DNA from: Candidatus Zhuqueibacterota bacterium
Lineage (GTDB): Bacteria > Zhuqueibacterota > Zhuqueibacteria > Oceanimicrobiales > Oceanimicrobiaceae
Direction: 5' to 3'
DNA: 9,656 nucleotides
Assembly: GCA_011775825.1 (NCBI GenBank)
Contig: JAABYK010000381.1
Coordinates: 7,528-17,183, forward strand
In this document: piece after piece, positions 1-5,303 of the stretch
How positions within the stretch are numbered: the first letter of the stretch is position 1
How the letters are laid out: each line of letters starts with the position of its first letter
Notes under the pieces: generated by a model
Seen by the model: the letters and a program-made list of their open reading frames with translations, nothing else
What the model was told of the DNA's origin: nothing
Databases searched by the model: none
Program-made: the position numbers and the translations under genes

Positions 1-69
1 ATATTCTTCGTCCCGAAAATTATTGTGAGCCACAACCATCAAAACCGATTTCGAACGATCTTTTGCCAT
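1..69 (-). CDS. DJ-1/PfpI family protein, N-terminal fragment (runs off left edge)
   Basis: Only the first 23 codons are in the window. They read MAKDRSKSVLMVVAHNNFRD and then EEY: a short polar lead, a hydrophobic first beta strand, and the NFRDEEY pattern typical of the start of DJ-1/PfpI-superfamily proteins. Members of this superfamily act as glutamine-amidotransferase-like hydrolases, deglycases or chaperones, and the fragment is too short to choose among them. The catalytic Cys elbow lies outside the window. A strong ribosome binding site (GAGGAGG, 4 bases before the ATG) supports the start. The gene begins 13 bp after the stop of the [2Fe-2S] ferredoxin gene, so the two are probably co-transcribed. 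The family call rests on recognising this short motif. Confidence 0.7.
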   Translation of the reverse strand, partial: MAKDRSKSVLMVVAHNNFRDEEY

Positions 70-82
70 CTGACCTCCTCAA

Positions 83-409
83 TTAGTCCACGTTTTCCGG
101 CCAATCGTAGAGCAGACGTCGGACCGGCTGACCTTGCAGCATATGGCTTTCGACGATTTCATTTATGTCTTCAAGTGTTAAATTGGCATACCAAGTTCCT
201 TCAGGATAGACAACCAGAACCGGCCCTTCTTCGCACGGACCGAGACACGCACAGCCAGTGACTTTGATGTCATTCAGCAGCCCGTGTTTCTCGACCTCCT
301 CTTGCAACAGTATCAGAATCTGGTTGCTGTTTTGGGGCCCGCACGAAGGCTTCGTGAACGGCGGACGGGCGTTGATGCAAACGAAATAGTGTTGTTTGAA
401 TTTGCTCAT
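83..409 (-). CDS. Thioredoxin-like [2Fe-2S] ferredoxin
   Basis: This 108-residue soluble protein matches the thioredoxin-fold [2Fe-2S] ferredoxin family (Aquifex/Clostridium type, related to NuoE). It opens with HYFVCINARPP, and the cluster ligands are probably C11, C23, C55 and C59, with a further C53 in the GCACLGPCEEGP motif. The C11-X11-C23 spacing and the C-X3-C pair fit the family. The later VVYPEGTWYANLTLEDI segment is the usual end of the domain. Its role is one-electron transfer in the cytoplasm, partner unknown. The ATG overlaps the TAA stop of a frameshifted small gene upstream (TAATG) and has no clear ribosome binding site of its own, which suggests it once relied on translational coupling. 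The DJ-1/PfpI gene follows 13 bp downstream. Confidence 0.88.
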   Translation of the reverse strand: MSKFKQHYFVCINARPPFTKPSCGPQNSNQILILLQEEVEKHGLLNDIKVTGCACLGPCEEGPVLVVYPEGTWYANLTLEDINEIVESHMLQGQPVRRLLYDWPENVD

Positions 410-614
410 TAGAAATGCGTCTTTTGTCTACTTAAAGTAGTTTCTTCTACCCTTGCAAGTAGCTCCTCGGTTGTGATTAACCTACCCGCCTCGGCGTCTT
501 CGACTCCCTCAAGCACCTGGGCTATTACATTTATTTTGTACATGATGTCTTCCAGGGAACTACGTCAGGTAGCTGCTTTATACACTCTATGGTTGCTTCA
601 TTAAGTGTATCCAT
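409..614 (-). pseudogene. Frameshifted short antitoxin-like protein gene
   Basis: Starting at the ATG at 614 (GGAGG is 8 bases upstream, at 623-627), the frame encodes MDTLNEATIECIKQLPD and then hits TAA at 531-533. A shift back by one base near 556-562 restores a second frame reading SLEDIMYKINVIAQ, then VLEGVEDAEAGRLITTEELL, ending at TAA 409-411. The joined product would be about 69 residues. It resembles the short helical proteins (LPDxVSLEDIxYK, then EAGRxxTxEELL) that commonly sit beside RelE/ParE-type toxins. No toxin gene is adjacent; a ferredoxin gene follows instead. Loss of one T from a TTT run is the simplest explanation, although an assembly error is possible. The second half has its own ATG at 543, so a 44-residue product could still be made. 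Family assignment is by motif memory, so moderate. Confidence 0.55.
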
Positions 615-630
615 TTGCATTTCCTCCGAG

Positions 631-659
631 AAGATAACATTAATTCACTTTTTATTCAA
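631..659 (-). promoter_or_regulatory. Candidate sigma70-type promoter before the small antitoxin-like gene
   Basis: On the minus strand TTGAAT (654-659) and TATCTT (631-636) are separated by exactly 17 bp. A start site about 7 bases downstream would fall at the GGAGG ribosome binding site itself, leaving almost no leader. This geometry is awkward, so the promoter may be fortuitous. If real, it would make the ferredoxin and DJ-1 genes independent of the upstream operon. Confidence 0.3.
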
Positions 660-676
660 CCCTGTCCGCTAACTGC

Positions 677-723
677 TATCTGGGGATTTGCGTTTCACTT
701 GCTTACTCTTGCCAGATAAACGC
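677..723. other. Interlocking inverted repeats in the gap after the DUF1858 gene
   Basis: Two perfect complementary pairs interlock here: TATCTGG (677-683) with CCAGATA (712-718), and GCGTTT (690-695) with AAACGC (718-723). The order A-B-A'-B' is that of an H-type pseudoknot rather than nested hairpins. The site lies 14 to 60 bases downstream of the DUF1858 stop codon. There is no T tract after it on the minus strand, so it is not a standard terminator. It may be chance. Confidence 0.2.
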
Positions 724-736
724 CAGCGTACCGTGA

Positions 737-1207
737 TTACTCCACAACCTTTAATTCCGGATGTTTCTCATCCGGCCCGATTTTACCCATTGTCTCGGAT
801 TCCTCAGGCTCCGGCAAATTATTCAGCGCAATCAAAAACTCTTCCACGTCAACGGAATTCTTCGCTGCTCCATACGCCAGAATTTCATTCAAATCCACCG
901 CGCAATCCGGGCATCCGCCCACGTGCATCGATCCCATCACTTCTTCAACTTTTGGATTGACGGTCAGTGCCTCGTGGAACGTCATGTCTTTGTGAAATTT
1001 CAAAGAACCGTTTTGCTTTTTGAGTTCGTAATTCAATCTGGCCAACTTCTGTTGTGTCTCTTCTTCGGATTTGGTGCGATGAGTCCGATGTCGGTCATAG
1101 GATTCACGAAGCAGAGCTAACTTATGCGAGAGTTTCTTTAATCTTACCTGGTTTATCAGCGCATAAGCGATGGCCGCTGTGGCGATGATAACTGCCACCC
1201 ATTCCAT
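737..1207 (-). CDS. Membrane-anchored DUF1858-like (CPDC redox-disulfide) protein
   Basis: This 156-residue protein starts with one transmembrane helix (about residues 3-20, WVAVIIATAAIAYALI). A basic, highly charged helical stretch (about 22-68) probably forms a coiled coil. The C-terminal domain (about 72-131) resembles DUF1858, also called the hybrid-cluster-protein-associated redox disulfide domain: FHKDMTFHEALTVNP, then GGCPDCAVDLNEILAYGA, then SVDVEEFLIALN. C99 and C102 form the CxxC pair. The positive charges after the helix suggest a cytoplasmic C-terminal domain. The biochemical role of the domain is not established; redox or metal handling is inferred from CxxC. The usual DUF1858 protein is short and soluble, so a membrane anchor plus coiled coil is unusual. 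AGGA lies about 8 bases before the ATG. It is the last gene of the tight operon, 10 bp after the MTH1187-family gene. Confidence 0.75.
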   Translation of the reverse strand: MEWVAVIIATAAIAYALINQVRLKKLSHKLALLRESYDRHRTHRTKSEEETQQKLARLNYELKKQNGSLKFHKDMTFHEALTVNPKVEEVMGSMHVGGCPDCAVDLNEILAYGAAKNSVDVEEFLIALNNLPEPEESETMGKIGPDEKHPELKVVE

Positions 1208-1217
1208 GATTCAAATC

Positions 1218-1523
1218 CTATTTTCTGATTTCTACGTCTGATTTTTTCTGAACGGATTTGATTTTGTCATCAAATGCCACATCCTTGTCTTTGAAGTCGT
1301 CGATCTTGATTTGGGTGATGACGCGATCAAAGTCCTCCCGTACTGCCTCGTGGCACATTTTTACCACATTCATCACTTCTTTCCATTCTCCTTTGATCAG
1401 CGTCCCCATCGGAGTCAATCGATACTCCAATCCGCTTTCGTGGATAATCTTTACGGCCTTCGCGATGGGTTCACTGATGCTCGTTTGATTGCTAACCGGC
1501 ACGATACTCAATTGCACCATCAT
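1218..1523 (-). CDS. MTH1187-family thiamine-binding-like protein (DUF77)
   Basis: This 101-residue protein has the MTH1187/DUF77 signature: VQLSIVPV at the N-terminus, SGLEYRLTPMGTLIKGEW in the middle, then EVMNVVKMCHEAV and RVITQIKIDD. The family adopts a ferredoxin-like alpha/beta fold, forms tetramers, and some members bind thiamine; physiological function is unclear. The tail after about residue 78 is charged and carries an extra KSVQKKSDVEIRK segment. The first of two consecutive ATG codons is chosen because AAGGAG lies 11 bases upstream. It begins 24 bp after moaE and ends 10 bp before the DUF1858 gene, so it belongs to the operon. A link to molybdopterin synthase is suggested only by position. 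Confidence 0.85.
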   Translation of the reverse strand: MMVQLSIVPVSNQTSISEPIAKAVKIIHESGLEYRLTPMGTLIKGEWKEVMNVVKMCHEAVREDFDRVITQIKIDDFKDKDVAFDDKIKSVQKKSDVEIRK

Positions 1524-1547
1524 GTCTGTGAGTTCTCCTTTGGATGG

Positions 1548-1973
1548 TTACACAGAAGATTTGGGAACCACGCCTTCCACCCAGGCTTCCCCGTCGGCAA
1601 AGTATTCTTTCTTCCAGATGGGCACCGTTTCCTTTAGAGTGTCGATGGCGAAGCGACAGGCTTCGAATGCTTCATTTCGGTGCGCACAAGCCACTGCGAT
1701 GGCCACACTTACCTCCCCCAATTGCAGGCGTCCGGTTCGATGCACCATCACCATTTTTTTGACTGGCCAGCGTTTTTTGGCCGTCTCTTCAATTCCCCGC
1801 ATTTTTTTCAGTGCCATCTCAGGATAGGCTTCGTAATCCATTTGCTCGACTTCTCGACCTTCAGCATGATTCCGGACTCGCCCCAGAAAGATCGCAACAC
1901 CACCTGTCGAGTGATCTTCCAATTGCTCCAGGATTCGATCTACACTGATTTTTTCTGCGACCAGTTCAACCAT
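1548..1973 (-). CDS. moaE: Molybdopterin synthase catalytic subunit MoaE
   Basis: MoaE is the large subunit of molybdopterin synthase. With thiocarboxylated MoaD it inserts the two dithiolene sulfurs into cyclic pyranopterin monophosphate. The 141-residue protein shows the family blocks: GGVAIFLGRVRNHAEGREV, YEAYPEMALKKM, HRTGRLQLGEVSVAIAVA, AHRNEAFEACRFAID, and LKETVPIWKKE then WVEG. K114 and K121 match the two catalytic lysines known from E. coli MoaE (119 and 126). An ATG farther upstream at 2018 would add 15 residues, but that stretch lies inside moaD and is not MoaE-like. The ATG at 1973 has GGAGG 5 bases upstream and overlaps the moaD stop by 8 bases, implying translational coupling and balanced synthesis. 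Confidence 0.95.
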   Translation of the reverse strand: MVELVAEKISVDRILEQLEDHSTGGVAIFLGRVRNHAEGREVEQMDYEAYPEMALKKMRGIEETAKKRWPVKKMVMVHRTGRLQLGEVSVAIAVACAHRNEAFEACRFAIDTLKETVPIWKKEYFADGEAWVEGVVPKSSV

Positions 1974-2220
1974 GCGAACCTCCGCTGATGGGTGGCAGGA
2001 GTCCAACCTCATTGCCATCCTTTAGCTCCGAGTCCTTGGTCGCGTACTCGTTGTCCACGGCGAAGCTCACCACTTTCAGATGCTCGCGAAGTTGCGGAAA
2101 CCGCTCGCCAACCAACCAAATCAGGTCACCGACCGTGGTCTTATTTTGAACTTCCAATTCGATTTCATCTCTTTTGGTCAGGTCTCGAAGCTGTCCAAAA
2201 AATCTGAGCTTAATTTTCAT
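1966..2220 (-). CDS. moaD: Molybdopterin synthase sulfur-carrier subunit MoaD, with C-terminal SHG extension
   Basis: MoaD is the ubiquitin-fold sulfur carrier of molybdopterin synthase. Its C-terminal glycine is adenylated by MoeB and converted to a thiocarboxylate. The 84-residue sequence has the MoaD start (IKLRFFGQLRDLTK), the core strand VSFAVDNEYA and the ending DGNEVGLLPPISGG. Known MoaD proteins end at Gly-Gly; here three residues (SHG) follow G80-G81 before the stop. The extension is the consequence of a moaE start inside the moaD frame. It would have to be removed or tolerated for thiocarboxylate chemistry at G81. The gene starts 2 bp after the zinc-ribbon gene stop and has only a weak ribosome binding site, so it may depend on coupling. 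It is within the usual MoaD length (80-85 residues). Confidence 0.93.
   Translation of the reverse strand: MKIKLRFFGQLRDLTKRDEIELEVQNKTTVGDLIWLVGERFPQLREHLKVVSFAVDNEYATKDSELKDGNEVGLLPPISGGSHG
1979..1983 (-). promoter_or_regulatory. moaE ribosome binding site embedded in the moaD Gly-Gly codons
   Basis: On the minus strand GGAGG sits 5 bases before the moaE ATG. The same bases are the GGA GGT codons for G80-G81 of MoaD. This site decides the moaE start at 1973 over the upstream ATG at 2018. Confidence 0.8.
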
Positions 2221-2222
2221 CG

Positions 2223-2690
2223 TTAAGTCTTTGCAGTTACCGTTTCGGGTCGCTTTTCTTTCTCCTCTTTTTCGACCAACGACATGGCCAAATTGTGATC
2301 AAACCCACGATGGGTCGGATCTTCTTCAAATCCACGGTAGACCGCCCGGCAATTGTAGCAGATGGTGACCGTTTTCAGTACTTTGTACAAGATGACATCA
2401 ATGAGGGTTGCGATTATCAAACTCAAAAAATAAGTATGATAGCTGAAAATCACACCGAGGGCGAAAATCAAGAGTCCCAATCTTGGGTTGAAATCCTTTT
2501 GCACATAAAAGCGAATCTTGTCACAAATCACACATCGGTCAACTTTGCCGCCTTGTTGCATGCTTGTACTGAGCCTTGCAGAAATCGAATGCGAACAATG
2601 CTCACAGATAATGGTCTGCTCAGATTCGGAAGACAACTCGGCCAAATTGTCTTTTTCACATTTTGGGCAAACAAACTCAACGGTGTTCAC
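2223..2690 (-). CDS. Membrane protein with zinc-ribbon-like CxxC pairs flanking a transmembrane hairpin
   Basis: I do not recognise a named family. The 155-residue protein has four CxxC pairs: C8/C11 and C29/C32 form a first zinc-ribbon-like module, and C53/C56 and C111/C114 could form a second. Between the last two pairs lies a hydrophobic region (about 71-102, LGLLIFALGVIFSY then YFLSLIIATLIDVILY) that reads as a tight pair of transmembrane segments. The second CxxC set would then be brought together on the same membrane face, presumably the cytoplasm. The C-terminus is charged. Metal binding is inferred from spacing only. The start is GTG, directly abutting the TAA of the LON-domain gene, with GAGG 9 bases upstream. 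Position between a LON-domain gene and moaD gives no clear function. Confidence 0.72.
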   Translation of the reverse strand: MNTVEFVCPKCEKDNLAELSSESEQTIICEHCSHSISARLSTSMQQGGKVDRCVICDKIRFYVQKDFNPRLGLLIFALGVIFSYHTYFLSLIIATLIDVILYKVLKTVTICYNCRAVYRGFEEDPTHRGFDHNLAMSLVEKEEKEKRPETVTAKT

Positions 2691-3350
2691 TTAATTCAAC
2701 CTCGGATCCTCGGGTGCATATTTTACCATTTGGGCTACTTTCAGAGAATGGAGCCGTTCCTGCAATAGATGTCGCAATTGGTCGTATCTTAATTCCAGGG
2801 AGTGCATTTCCAGAAGCGACTGTTTCTCCTGGGTAGAAAGATCGAGCACGGAGGCCACCTGGTTCAGGATCGTCTCAAACGAGCAATTCTCCAGCTTGAG
2901 AAGCTCATCGAGTCTCTGGACTCCGATTTCGGACACGTAGTTTTGAACAAGCCTCAGAAACGTCTGTGACAATTCCTGTTCGTCGAATCTTTCCCGGTCG
3001 AGACGAGTATCTTTGAGCATTTTAACTTTTGCGATTCGATAGGGTTTGTCTTGCACAAATTCGAGGATTTTGACGCGGCTTACACCATACAACATGATAT
3101 TGTATCGTCCGCCCTGCAACCGTTCCGAATATTGGATTTCACCGACGCAGCCGATTTCATGTACAGTCGCATTACCAAAATAATCTTGTTCCCACCCCTG
3201 CCGCAGCAACGCCATGCCAATTTCATTAGACCCGGCAAGGGCATCCCTGGTCATCTTTCGATATCTGGGCTCAAAAATATGCAGCGGGAGAAACGTCTTT
3301 GGGAAGAAGACAACATTTGGCAGCGGGAAAATCGGAATTTCTTTTGTCAC
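2691..3350 (-). CDS. Stand-alone LON substrate-binding-domain protein
   Basis: The 219-residue protein carries the N-terminal (substrate-recognition) domain of Lon proteases without the AAA+ or peptidase parts. Diagnostic blocks are IPIFPLPNVVFFP, then FLPLHIFEPRYRKM near residues 20-33, EIGCVGEIQYSERLQGGRYN around 65-84, and GVSRVKIL. The remaining half (about 115-219) is a helical bundle, as in other free-standing LON-domain proteins of about 200 residues. Such proteins are widespread and their role is unknown; substrate or partner binding is inferred from Lon. Start is GTG at 3350; an in-frame TGA (the queG stop) 15 bp upstream excludes a longer form, although no good ribosome binding site is visible. 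The stop touches the GTG of the next gene, implying coupling. Confidence 0.9.
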   Translation of the reverse strand: MTKEIPIFPLPNVVFFPKTFLPLHIFEPRYRKMTRDALAGSNEIGMALLRQGWEQDYFGNATVHEIGCVGEIQYSERLQGGRYNIMLYGVSRVKILEFVQDKPYRIAKVKMLKDTRLDRERFDEQELSQTFLRLVQNYVSEIGVQRLDELLKLENCSFETILNQVASVLDLSTQEKQSLLEMHSLELRYDQLRHLLQERLHSLKVAQMVKYAPEDPRLN

Positions 3351-3365
3351 GTTCGTTTTCGTTCG

Positions 3366-4457
3366 TCAGGATTTTCGGTGCTGTTGGCCTGTTTCTGTGA
3401 ATTCTTTCTTATCAAATGCGGCAGTCTTCCGCTTGATTTTGTCAATCGCCCATTTTGCGTGTTCAGCGACGAGGGGTTCTTCGTGTTCTTCCAACTCCTG
3501 CAAGACGGGTAAGAATTCCGGGTCTTCGGAATTTCCCATGGCGACTGCTACGTTTCTCAGGAAGCCTTTATACTTGCTGCGCTTAACCGGGCTTTTTCTG
3601 AATGTCTCCCGAAATTCGTCAACACTCAAACGAGCCATTCCCTTTAGATCGGGCTTGAACAGCCCATCGCGGGGTTCGAACGCCGGTTCGTGTGTCTTCG
3701 GCGATTTGCGGTTCCATGGACACACATCCTGGCAAATATCACAACCAAACAGATGGTTCCCCATTTGATCCCGAAGCTCAACGGGAATTTCATCTCGCAG
3801 CTCAATAGTCAAGTACGAAATACATAATCGGGAATCTAAAACGTAAGGTTCTAAAATGGCGTCCGTTGGGCACGCCTCGATGCAGAGGTTGCAGGTTCCA
3901 CACCGGTCCGGGACCGGGTCATCGTATTCGAGTTCGAGATTGGTGATGATTTCGCCGAGAAAAAACCACGAGCCCTTTTGTTGATTCAGGATGCAAGTGT
4001 TTTTGCCGAACCAGCCAATGCCGGCATACTTGGCAACCACCCGATCCACCACCGGTCCCGTGTCGACATAATATCTTCCGATGACGTCTTCATCGCTCTC
4101 CGTTCTGACAAAATCAAAGAGTTGGGAGAGTTTCTTTTCCAGGATGTCGTGATAATCATCTCCCCAGGCGTATCGCGATATCCACCCCTGTTTGGGATTG
4201 TCTGCTTCGGTTGAAAGGGGATGGTCGGTGGCGTAAATCATGGCACACGCAATGACCGACCTGGCGGTTGGCACCACTTTGGTTACGTCGGTGCGCTTCT
4301 CTATATTTCGAGTCAAGTATGCCATTTTGCCTGCGTATCCCGCTTCAACCCATTCTTTGTAAAAAGAAAGTTCCGGCACCGGTTCCACTGGCGCTATCCC
4401 GACCAAGTCAAATCCGAGTTCATGAGCCTGTTCTTTGATCTTCCGGGTTAAGGACAT
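3366..4457 (-). CDS. queG: Epoxyqueuosine reductase QueG
   Basis: QueG performs the last step of queuosine synthesis, reducing epoxyqueuosine to queuosine in tRNA with cobalamin and two [4Fe-4S] clusters. At 363 residues it is of family length. The N-terminal cobalamin-binding region (about 1-165) contains GRYYVDTGPVVDR, where D132 fits the catalytic aspartate seen in characterised QueG, and GIGWFGKNT. The ferredoxin domain has CGTCNLCIEACP (C186, C189, C192, C196), C212 in RLCISYLTIE, and FGCDICQDVCPWN (C239, C242, C246). A HEAT-like C-terminal part (about 300-345) follows. ATG lies 3 bp after the Rieske gene stop. The close link to a Rieske ferredoxin suggests, but does not prove, that the latter supplies electrons. 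Confidence 0.95.
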   Translation of the reverse strand: MSLTRKIKEQAHELGFDLVGIAPVEPVPELSFYKEWVEAGYAGKMAYLTRNIEKRTDVTKVVPTARSVIACAMIYATDHPLSTEADNPKQGWISRYAWGDDYHDILEKKLSQLFDFVRTESDEDVIGRYYVDTGPVVDRVVAKYAGIGWFGKNTCILNQQKGSWFFLGEIITNLELEYDDPVPDRCGTCNLCIEACPTDAILEPYVLDSRLCISYLTIELRDEIPVELRDQMGNHLFGCDICQDVCPWNRKSPKTHEPAFEPRDGLFKPDLKGMARLSVDEFRETFRKSPVKRSKYKGFLRNVAVAMGNSEDPEFLPVLQELEEHEEPLVAEHAKWAIDKIKRKTAAFDKKEFTETGQQHRKS

Positions 4458-4460
4458 ACA

Positions 4461-4766
4461 TCAAATCTTAACCTGCACGTTTTGTCCATCAATTTTTACT
4501 TCAAACGGTTCTACTTTGGAACTGGGATCGAATGTATTTTCACCTGTGGTCACGTCGTATTCCCAGCCGTGCCAGGGGCAAGTAATGATTCTTCCGTCTA
4601 AGTCTCCATCGCCCAACGGCCCACCTCTGTGCAGACAGGTGTTGTCGGTGGCATAGTAGGTGCCGTCAACGTTGTACAAGGCTAAAGTCTTGTCCTTCGC
4701 CTCAACGACTTTACATTCTCCCGGTTTTAACTCATCTTTCTTTGCAACGGTCACATATTCTGCCAT
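4461..4766 (-). CDS. Rieske [2Fe-2S] ferredoxin (NirD/BphF-like)
   Basis: This 101-residue small soluble Rieske protein has both ligand boxes: CLHRGGPL (C44, H46) and CPWHGWEYD (C63, H66), the standard C-X-H and C-X2-H arrangement for a [2Fe-2S] cluster. It lacks a transmembrane anchor or Tat signal and so is a cytoplasmic electron carrier, like the ferredoxins of dioxygenase systems or NirD-type subunits. No oxygenase or nitrite reductase gene is in the window. It is the first gene of the operon; queG follows after 3 bp. An AAGAG stretch 7 bases before the ATG is a modest ribosome binding site. The promoter at 4822-4850 lies about 55 bp upstream. Confidence 0.93.
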   Translation of the reverse strand: MAEYVTVAKKDELKPGECKVVEAKDKTLALYNVDGTYYATDNTCLHRGGPLGDGDLDGRIITCPWHGWEYDVTTGENTFDPSSKVEPFEVKIDGQNVQVKI

Positions 4767-4821
4767 GGTTTTCTCTTTTCATTATGAAAATAGAATCAAG
4801 TATTTTATAAATTTAAAATCA

Positions 4822-4850
4822 AATATAGTTAAAAGAGTGATAAAGTTCAA
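4822..4850 (-). promoter_or_regulatory. Promoter of the Rieske-queG-moaDE operon
   Basis: On the minus strand TTGAAC (4845-4850) and TATATT (4822-4827) are separated by 17 bp, in a very AT-rich region directly before the first gene. The -10 box extends to TATATTTG, which also fits the TAnnTTTG pattern used by Bacteroidota. Transcription would start near 4815, leaving a leader of about 50 bases. Confidence 0.6.
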
Positions 4851-4935
4851 GGTATAAATTTGTGGCGAAATTGGAAACACCGGCCACCGAATATCTCTCC
4901 GCAGCATGACCGCAACCAAGATACATTTAAATTTT

Positions 4936-5149
4936 GAGCAACTGATTGACACGGATGAAGCACGGGTTAAGTCATAAATAAATCAGAAGCTAACCCAACA
5001 TTGTGCCATGGATATCGCACAATTCAAAATCACCCCCCGGTCGTCTCTCTCAAATCGTTTAAAACCGTGTACAATCGGTGTGAATCTATGGCTAAAACAG
5101 TTTCATTTTTTCTCAGGTCAACAGCTAGCTAGACCAAAAACTTTTCTAA
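4936..5149. repeat. Intergenic CACGGAT-type repeat element, copy A
   Basis: The left arm (4936-4966) contains TTGACACGGATGAAGCACGG. The right arm (5064-5095) is its imperfect reverse complement, CCGTGTACAATCGGTGTGAA then TCTATGGCT, matching about 20 of 30 positions. After the right arm comes a tail GGCTAAAA...GCTAGACCAAAAACTTTTC that recurs, in the same orientation, in copy B at 8158-8376. The arms and size (214 against 219 bp) agree between copies. It is more decayed than copy B. No open frame in it looks like a real gene. Confidence 0.55.
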
Positions 5150-5158
5150 AAATACAAT
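5130..5158 (+). promoter_or_regulatory. Candidate plus-strand promoter before the intrinsic terminator
   Basis: TAGACC (5130-5135) and TACAAT (5153-5158) are separated by 17 bp on the plus strand, matching the sigma70 consensus at 4 and 5 of 6 positions. It lies in the tail of repeat copy A, about 90 bp before a plus-strand terminator. AT-rich sequence makes a chance match plausible. Confidence 0.28.
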
Positions 5159-5164
5159 GTTGTC

Positions 5165-5293
5165 GGCTTGTGGTCGCAGAGGATCAGAGAGAATCATGGC
5201 AAAACAATTCAGGTAGGGAACAGAGGGTAAGTTTTGAAAAGCTGGAGCTTTGGAATTAGATTAGCTGATGTTAAATCCAAAGCTCCCTTTTTT
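5165..5293 (+). ncRNA. Candidate small plus-strand transcript ending at the terminator
   Basis: A possible promoter (5130-5158) and a strong terminator (5244-5293) bracket about 130 bases with no convincing gene. Inside is a six-codon frame ATG GCA AAA CAA TTC AGG TAG at 5196-5216, preceded by AGAGAGA. It could be a short leader peptide or chance. Both neighbouring genes read on the opposite strand, so a plus-strand terminator needs a plus-strand transcript to make sense. No known RNA family is recognised. Confidence 0.25.
5244..5293 (+). terminator. Strong intrinsic terminator, plus strand
   Basis: A perfect 11-bp stem (GGAGCTTTGGA at 5244-5254, TCCAAAGCTCC at 5276-5286) with a 21-base loop is followed by C and six T residues (5288-5293). 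On the minus strand the same hairpin is followed only by AGCTTTTC, so it might weakly end prc transcription as well. Confidence 0.65.
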
Positions 5294-5303
5294 ATGCGAC
5301 TGG

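Noticed and set aside
409..614. Complete toxin-antitoxin module
   Set aside because: Only an antitoxin-like relic is present; the following gene is a [2Fe-2S] ferredoxin, not a RelE/ParE toxin.
1974..2018. Fifteen-residue upstream extension of MoaE
   Set aside because: The extension lies within moaD, is not MoaE-like, and the ATG at 1973 has a better ribosome binding site.
3214..3768. Plus-strand frame of 184 codons
   Set aside because: Antisense to the LON-domain and queG genes, whose family motifs are unambiguous on the minus strand.
4946..4951. Perfect TTGACA on the plus strand as a -35 box
   Set aside because: No acceptable -10 box at 16 to 18 bp; the hexamer is part of the repeat arm.
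5008..5259. Plus-strand frame of 83 codons
   Set aside because: It overlaps repeat copy A and ends inside the terminator stem; no ribosome binding site and no protein-like composition.
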